Shown piece by piece: positions 60,646 to 64,000 of a stretch of DNA of 64,000 nt; within the stretch, counting starts at the first letter, position 1; each line of letters starts with the position of its first letter. The translations under genes and the position numbers were made by a program. The DNA lies in the NCBI RefSeq assembly GCF_003086295.3, contig NC_092041.1, forward strand, positions 99,721,827-99,785,826, read 5' to 3'. This stretch comes from Arachis hypogaea (taxonomy: Eukaryota > Streptophyta > Magnoliopsida > Fabales > Fabaceae). The notes below the pieces were generated by a model. That model saw only the letters and a program-made list of their open reading frames with translations, ran no database searches and was not told the origin of the DNA.

Positions 60646-62165
60646 CTACTGCACAAAACTTACATTATAATCGTAAATTAAAAATGATAAAATATTACGA
60701 CTTCTAAAATTCAAAAAATACGTACATAGTAATTGAAAAATGATAATATATATATAGGAACCTCTGAAAAAAATGACATATCAAATAATCGCATCGCACT
60801 TGAAATGTCAATGATATAAAATTTCGTTATATAGAAACAAAAGAAATATATATAAAAATTCAAAAAAAAATACATAACAAATAATAGTCTCGATCTGTAA
60901 AGACAAAACCGGGTAGAAAATATAATACAACTCAAAAGTATACAAAATACAACATATTTTTTTTCATAAATCAACTTTTAAGAGGGATATACACCAAGTA
61001 TATATATTCAAAAGTAAAGAAATAAACAACACTAGGCACAAAATGCAAAATGTCAAGGAGTCTTTACTTTTCATAGAGAGTCCGGCACGCTCAACGAGGT
61101 GTATCACGTCCTACATATGAAAATAACAAAATCCGACAACAGGTGAGAACGCAAAGATTTCCAATAGGATAATACTTCCAAATAAAGACTATGTAAAAAT
61201 ATATGAACCCGCTAAATAATTCTAAACTCCAAAATGCACCAGATTCAAGTCTAGGGTCCTTTCTAAATTCAAACAGGGACAATCAAACTAAGTCTCAGTC
61301 ACACTAGTGATCTCAAAATCTCAGTTCTTCCTAATACAAGTCATTATCTCTCTATATATCATAATTGTCCAAATTCAGTAATTTTATATCAAAACTCAGT
61401 TCAAATGGTATCGATTTATTCTCAATATTTAGTCTCAATCCGAAACAAGTGGGACGAGGCCACAACTCTTGCATTTACTCAGGGAGTTCTAATCTCAACC
61501 CGGAGCAACTGGGCGAACCACAACCCTTGCATCTACTCAGGGAGTACCAATCCTCAATCCAGAGCAAGTGGAATGAACCACACCCTTGCATCTACCCAGG
61601 AAGTTATCATATCAATCCAACTTATTTCCATAATCCAATCATATCAACTCATCCCTTTGATTACTTCTAATCTCATTTTGACTCATACTTTCTAGCTGGC
61701 CTTGTCTTCGCAGGTCGAGACTAGTATTTGCTATGTATTTTTTTTGAACTTTTATATATATTTCTTTTTTTTCTGTATACCAAAGCTTTAGATCGTCGAC
61801 GTTTCGAGTGCGATGCGATTATTTGTTATGTCATCTTTTCTTCACAGGCTCCTAGATATATCATCATTCTTCAATTACTATGTACGTACTTTTGATTTTT
61901 AGAGGTCGTAATACCTCTTCATCTTTCATTTACGAATATAGCGTAAGACTTTGTGTGGTAGGGTGCTACACGGTGAAGCCCAGTTCAATTGTTTTAGCCC
62001 GTTGGCCCATCTTTACGCCAAAACTTGTAATATTAGTGTTTTAATTCGTATTCTAATTATTTTTACTCCCCAAATTATAAATTTTTAATTTTCTAATCTT
62101 TTTTCTCTAATTTAATTCATTTATTAATTATTAATTAATTATTTATCATTTATCTGGATTTTACA
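60641..62165 (-). mobile_element. Gypsy-type LTR on minus strand, with an inverted internal copy
   Basis: On the minus strand it starts TGTAAAATCCAGATAAATG (62,165), matching the start of the LTR at 23,739 in layout, and ends near 60,641 with ATGTAAGTTTTGTGCAGTAG, equivalent to the GTAAGACTTTGTGTGGTAGG end of relatives. Within it, 61,690-61,972 is in the opposite (+) orientation and is a second copy of the LTR's last ~285 bp. A 60-bp minisatellite lies at 61,436-61,611. No coding region. The frames at 61,365-61,695 read through the minisatellite. Confidence 0.65.
61436..61611. repeat. 60-bp minisatellite, about 3 copies
   Basis: Units start at 61,436, 61,496 and 61,555, each CAAYCCGRARCAAGTGGR-like followed by CTTGCATCTACTCAGGGAGT with changes. 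Confidence 0.85.
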
Positions 62166-62319
62166 TGCTACCCACCTTAATAAAAATTTTGCTCTCAAAA
62201 TTTCGATCATTACAAGAAGAAAGGGGCGAGAGCATCTCTTCTTTACTTCCATTTCTCATTCCTCGATCATCTGGAAACCCTTAAAATAATCTTATATTCC
62301 AAAACTCCTCTTTCACATC

Positions 62320-63842
62320 TGATGAGCGGATATTTTATACGCTTTTTGTCATCATTTTCATATAGTTTTTAGCATATTTTATTTAAGTTTTATTAAGTTT
62401 TCATAGGTTTTAGTGCAAAATTCACATTTTTGAATTTTACTTTGAGATTGTGTGTTTTTATGCAATTTCAGGTATTTTCTAGCTGAAATTGAGGAGTTGG
62501 AGCTAAAGTCTGATTCAGAGGCAGAGAAAGCACTGCAGATGCTGTCAGGATCTGACCTCCTTGCACTTGAAAGAGCTTTTCTGGAGTTACAAAAGTCCAA
62601 ATGGAGCTTTCTCAACGGATATGGAAAGCTAACATCCAGAGCTTTCCAGCAAGTATAATAGTTTATACTTTACTTCAGAATTGAAGGCCCAAAACTGGCA
62701 TTCAACGCCAGCCATCTACCCTATTCTGGCATCCAACTCCCAAGGGAGAAGAGACCAGCGTCCAATGCCCAAAGAGGACCCCCTATCCAGCGTTCAATGC
62801 CCTAGAGGCCTCTTAGCATGTGGATCTCAATCAAGCTCAACCCAAACACTCACCAAGTGGGGCCTGAAAGTGGATTTTCGCACTAAAAGACTATTTTACC
62901 CTTTTTATGTAATCCTTAGTCATTAGCCTAGTATTTATTTGAGAACTTTTACACTTTTATGGGAGATAGAACACTTCTAGAGTATTTTCAATTTTCACAT
63001 TGTATTTTCTATCAGTATGAGTCTCTAAACCTCCTAGGTTGAGGGGAGGGGCTCTGCTGAGTTTTATGGATTAATAAAGTATTACTGTTTTATCTTCAAT
63101 CCGTGTTTGATTCTCTATTCTAAGATGTATCTTCGTTCTTCATCATTATGAATGCGTTGAAATGGCACAAGGTTATCTCATTCTACATAGGTTCATAGTG
63201 GATCTTTCATCGGACAATGATGAACCACTAGCTTGATTATACATCTCTTAGACGGATAATCCACGACTTTGTTAGGGACTTCTCGAGACACCAGTTCAGC
63301 CGAGGTATGGGGAGATTAGAGTCTTTGTGGTAGAGGTTAGAACCAAAGGCACAATATTCTCTTATCCGAAAGATTCGACCTTGTTTGTGGCGTTTTGAGT
63401 AGGATCATCAAGGGGGAATGAACTGCAGGAGCTTCACCCTCAATCAAACTGGATCCGTACTAACCCTGGGGTTCAGCTCTAGAGGAGAATTGGCGACCTC
63501 TCAAGAAAGGAATCGATCACATACAGCCTGCCATAGAAGAAATCATTCACAGTTGGAGGAGACAGAAAACCGAATTGATCCAGAAGAACAAAGCATCTCC
63601 AAACCTTAACCATCTTCATATAATTGCATTCACTATCAACTGAGTAATGTTTTATTTATTTTCTTTTTATGCGTCTAAACAATCCAACAACGTTTCTATC
63701 CGCCTGACTAAGATCTACAAGATAACTATAACTTACTTCAAATCACAATCCTCGTGGGATCGACCCTGACTCACTTAGGTATTACTTGGACGACCCAGTG
63801 CACTTGTTGGTTCAGTTGTGCGAAGTTTAATTCCGCGCACCA
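62320..63842 (+). mobile_element. Solo LTR (1,523 bp), perfect 5-bp TSD
   Basis: Starts TGATGAGCGGATATTTTATA and ends CCGCGCACCA. ACATC flanks both sides (62,315-62,319; 63,843-63,847). Same family as 12,201-13,702 over its whole length. Contains the tandem GGCATTCAACGCCAG-type motifs at about 62,696-62,800. No primer site or coding region follows, so LTR-LTR recombination removed the body. The open frames at 62,379-63,609 are LTR shadows. Confidence 0.92.
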
Positions 63843-64000
63843 ACATCATAATAGTCCTAAGGCCACTAAAATTATCGCACTTTCACTGTGCCACTCTGAT
63901 AGTTTGCCATTAAAAACTTAATCATTCACCCACATCAACCAAACATCTCTTTGAATCTCTTTATCTCTCTAACTAAAATTCATTGACCTTTACTCAATTG

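Noticed and set aside
1..64000. CRISPR arrays, rRNA, tRNA genes or bacterial operons
   Set aside because: None seen; direct repeats are minisatellites or LTRs, and the DNA is plant nuclear in character.

Overview
The window is plant nuclear DNA: AT-rich, intron-bearing, and built almost entirely from nested transposable elements. Copia-type pol, hAT, Mutator-like (MULE) and CACTA genes, L1- and RTE-type LINE remnants and many short inverted-repeat elements are all present. Two ~1.5 kb solo LTRs carry the 'GGCGTCCAACGCC'-type motif that I associate with peanut (Arachis) repeats, so a legume, most likely Arachis, is my inference and not a proof. No complete host gene is visible. The only candidate host sequence is the last 39 codons of an unidentified gene at 2-121 and its presumed 3' region.

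Layout. 1-3.4 kb: gene tail and low-copy DNA. 3.4-5.5 kb: foldback element with C/G-rich inner arms. 6.35-7.05 kb: hAT MITE with a perfect 8-bp target-site duplication (TSD). 10.35-14.73 kb: decayed copia element (minus strand), lacking RT/RNase H, split by a solo LTR at 12,201-13,702. 16.4-17.5 kb: long-TIR MULE-type element. 17.7-23.1 kb: MULE 1, with a plant-mobile-domain (PMD) gene on + converging on a mudrA-type transposase gene on -, which is itself split by a MITE. 23.74-28.14 kb: gypsy-type solo LTR containing a 10-bp-TSD element that contains another MITE. 29.26-38.29 kb: two inverted arms of ~700 bp enclosing an L1 remnant, which is split by a 3.9 kb hAT element (8-bp TSD); one arm holds two further MULE-type insertions (9- and 10-bp TSDs). 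38.6-40.2 kb: two MITEs. 40.54-53.56 kb: MULE 2, with TIRs and a 9-bp TSD (8/9), carrying a mudrA-like gene that lacks its catalytic core and a convergent GRF zinc-finger gene. The GRF gene is cut by a 4.8 kb LTR retrotransposon with 2 kb LTRs and no coding capacity, and by a 4.2 kb CACTA element; an RTE LINE tail lies between the two MULE 2 genes. 53.87-58.32 kb: complete-length but decayed copia element (minus). 59.1-59.4 kb: MITE sharing the MULE 2 TIR. 60.6-62.2 kb: minus-oriented gypsy LTR with an inverted copy of its own 3' end. 62.32-63.84 kb: second solo LTR of the 12.2 kb family, with a perfect 5-bp TSD.

Every transposase or pol gene examined carries stops, frameshifts or deletions, so nothing here looks currently autonomous. 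The most interesting pattern is that both MULEs have the same two-gene convergent plan: transposase plus a DNA/RNA-binding-like accessory gene (PMD in one, tandem GRF zinc fingers in the other). In addition, the TIR family of MULE 2 recurs as two short MITEs in the same window. All coordinates and repeats were read by eye; no alignment or database search was run.
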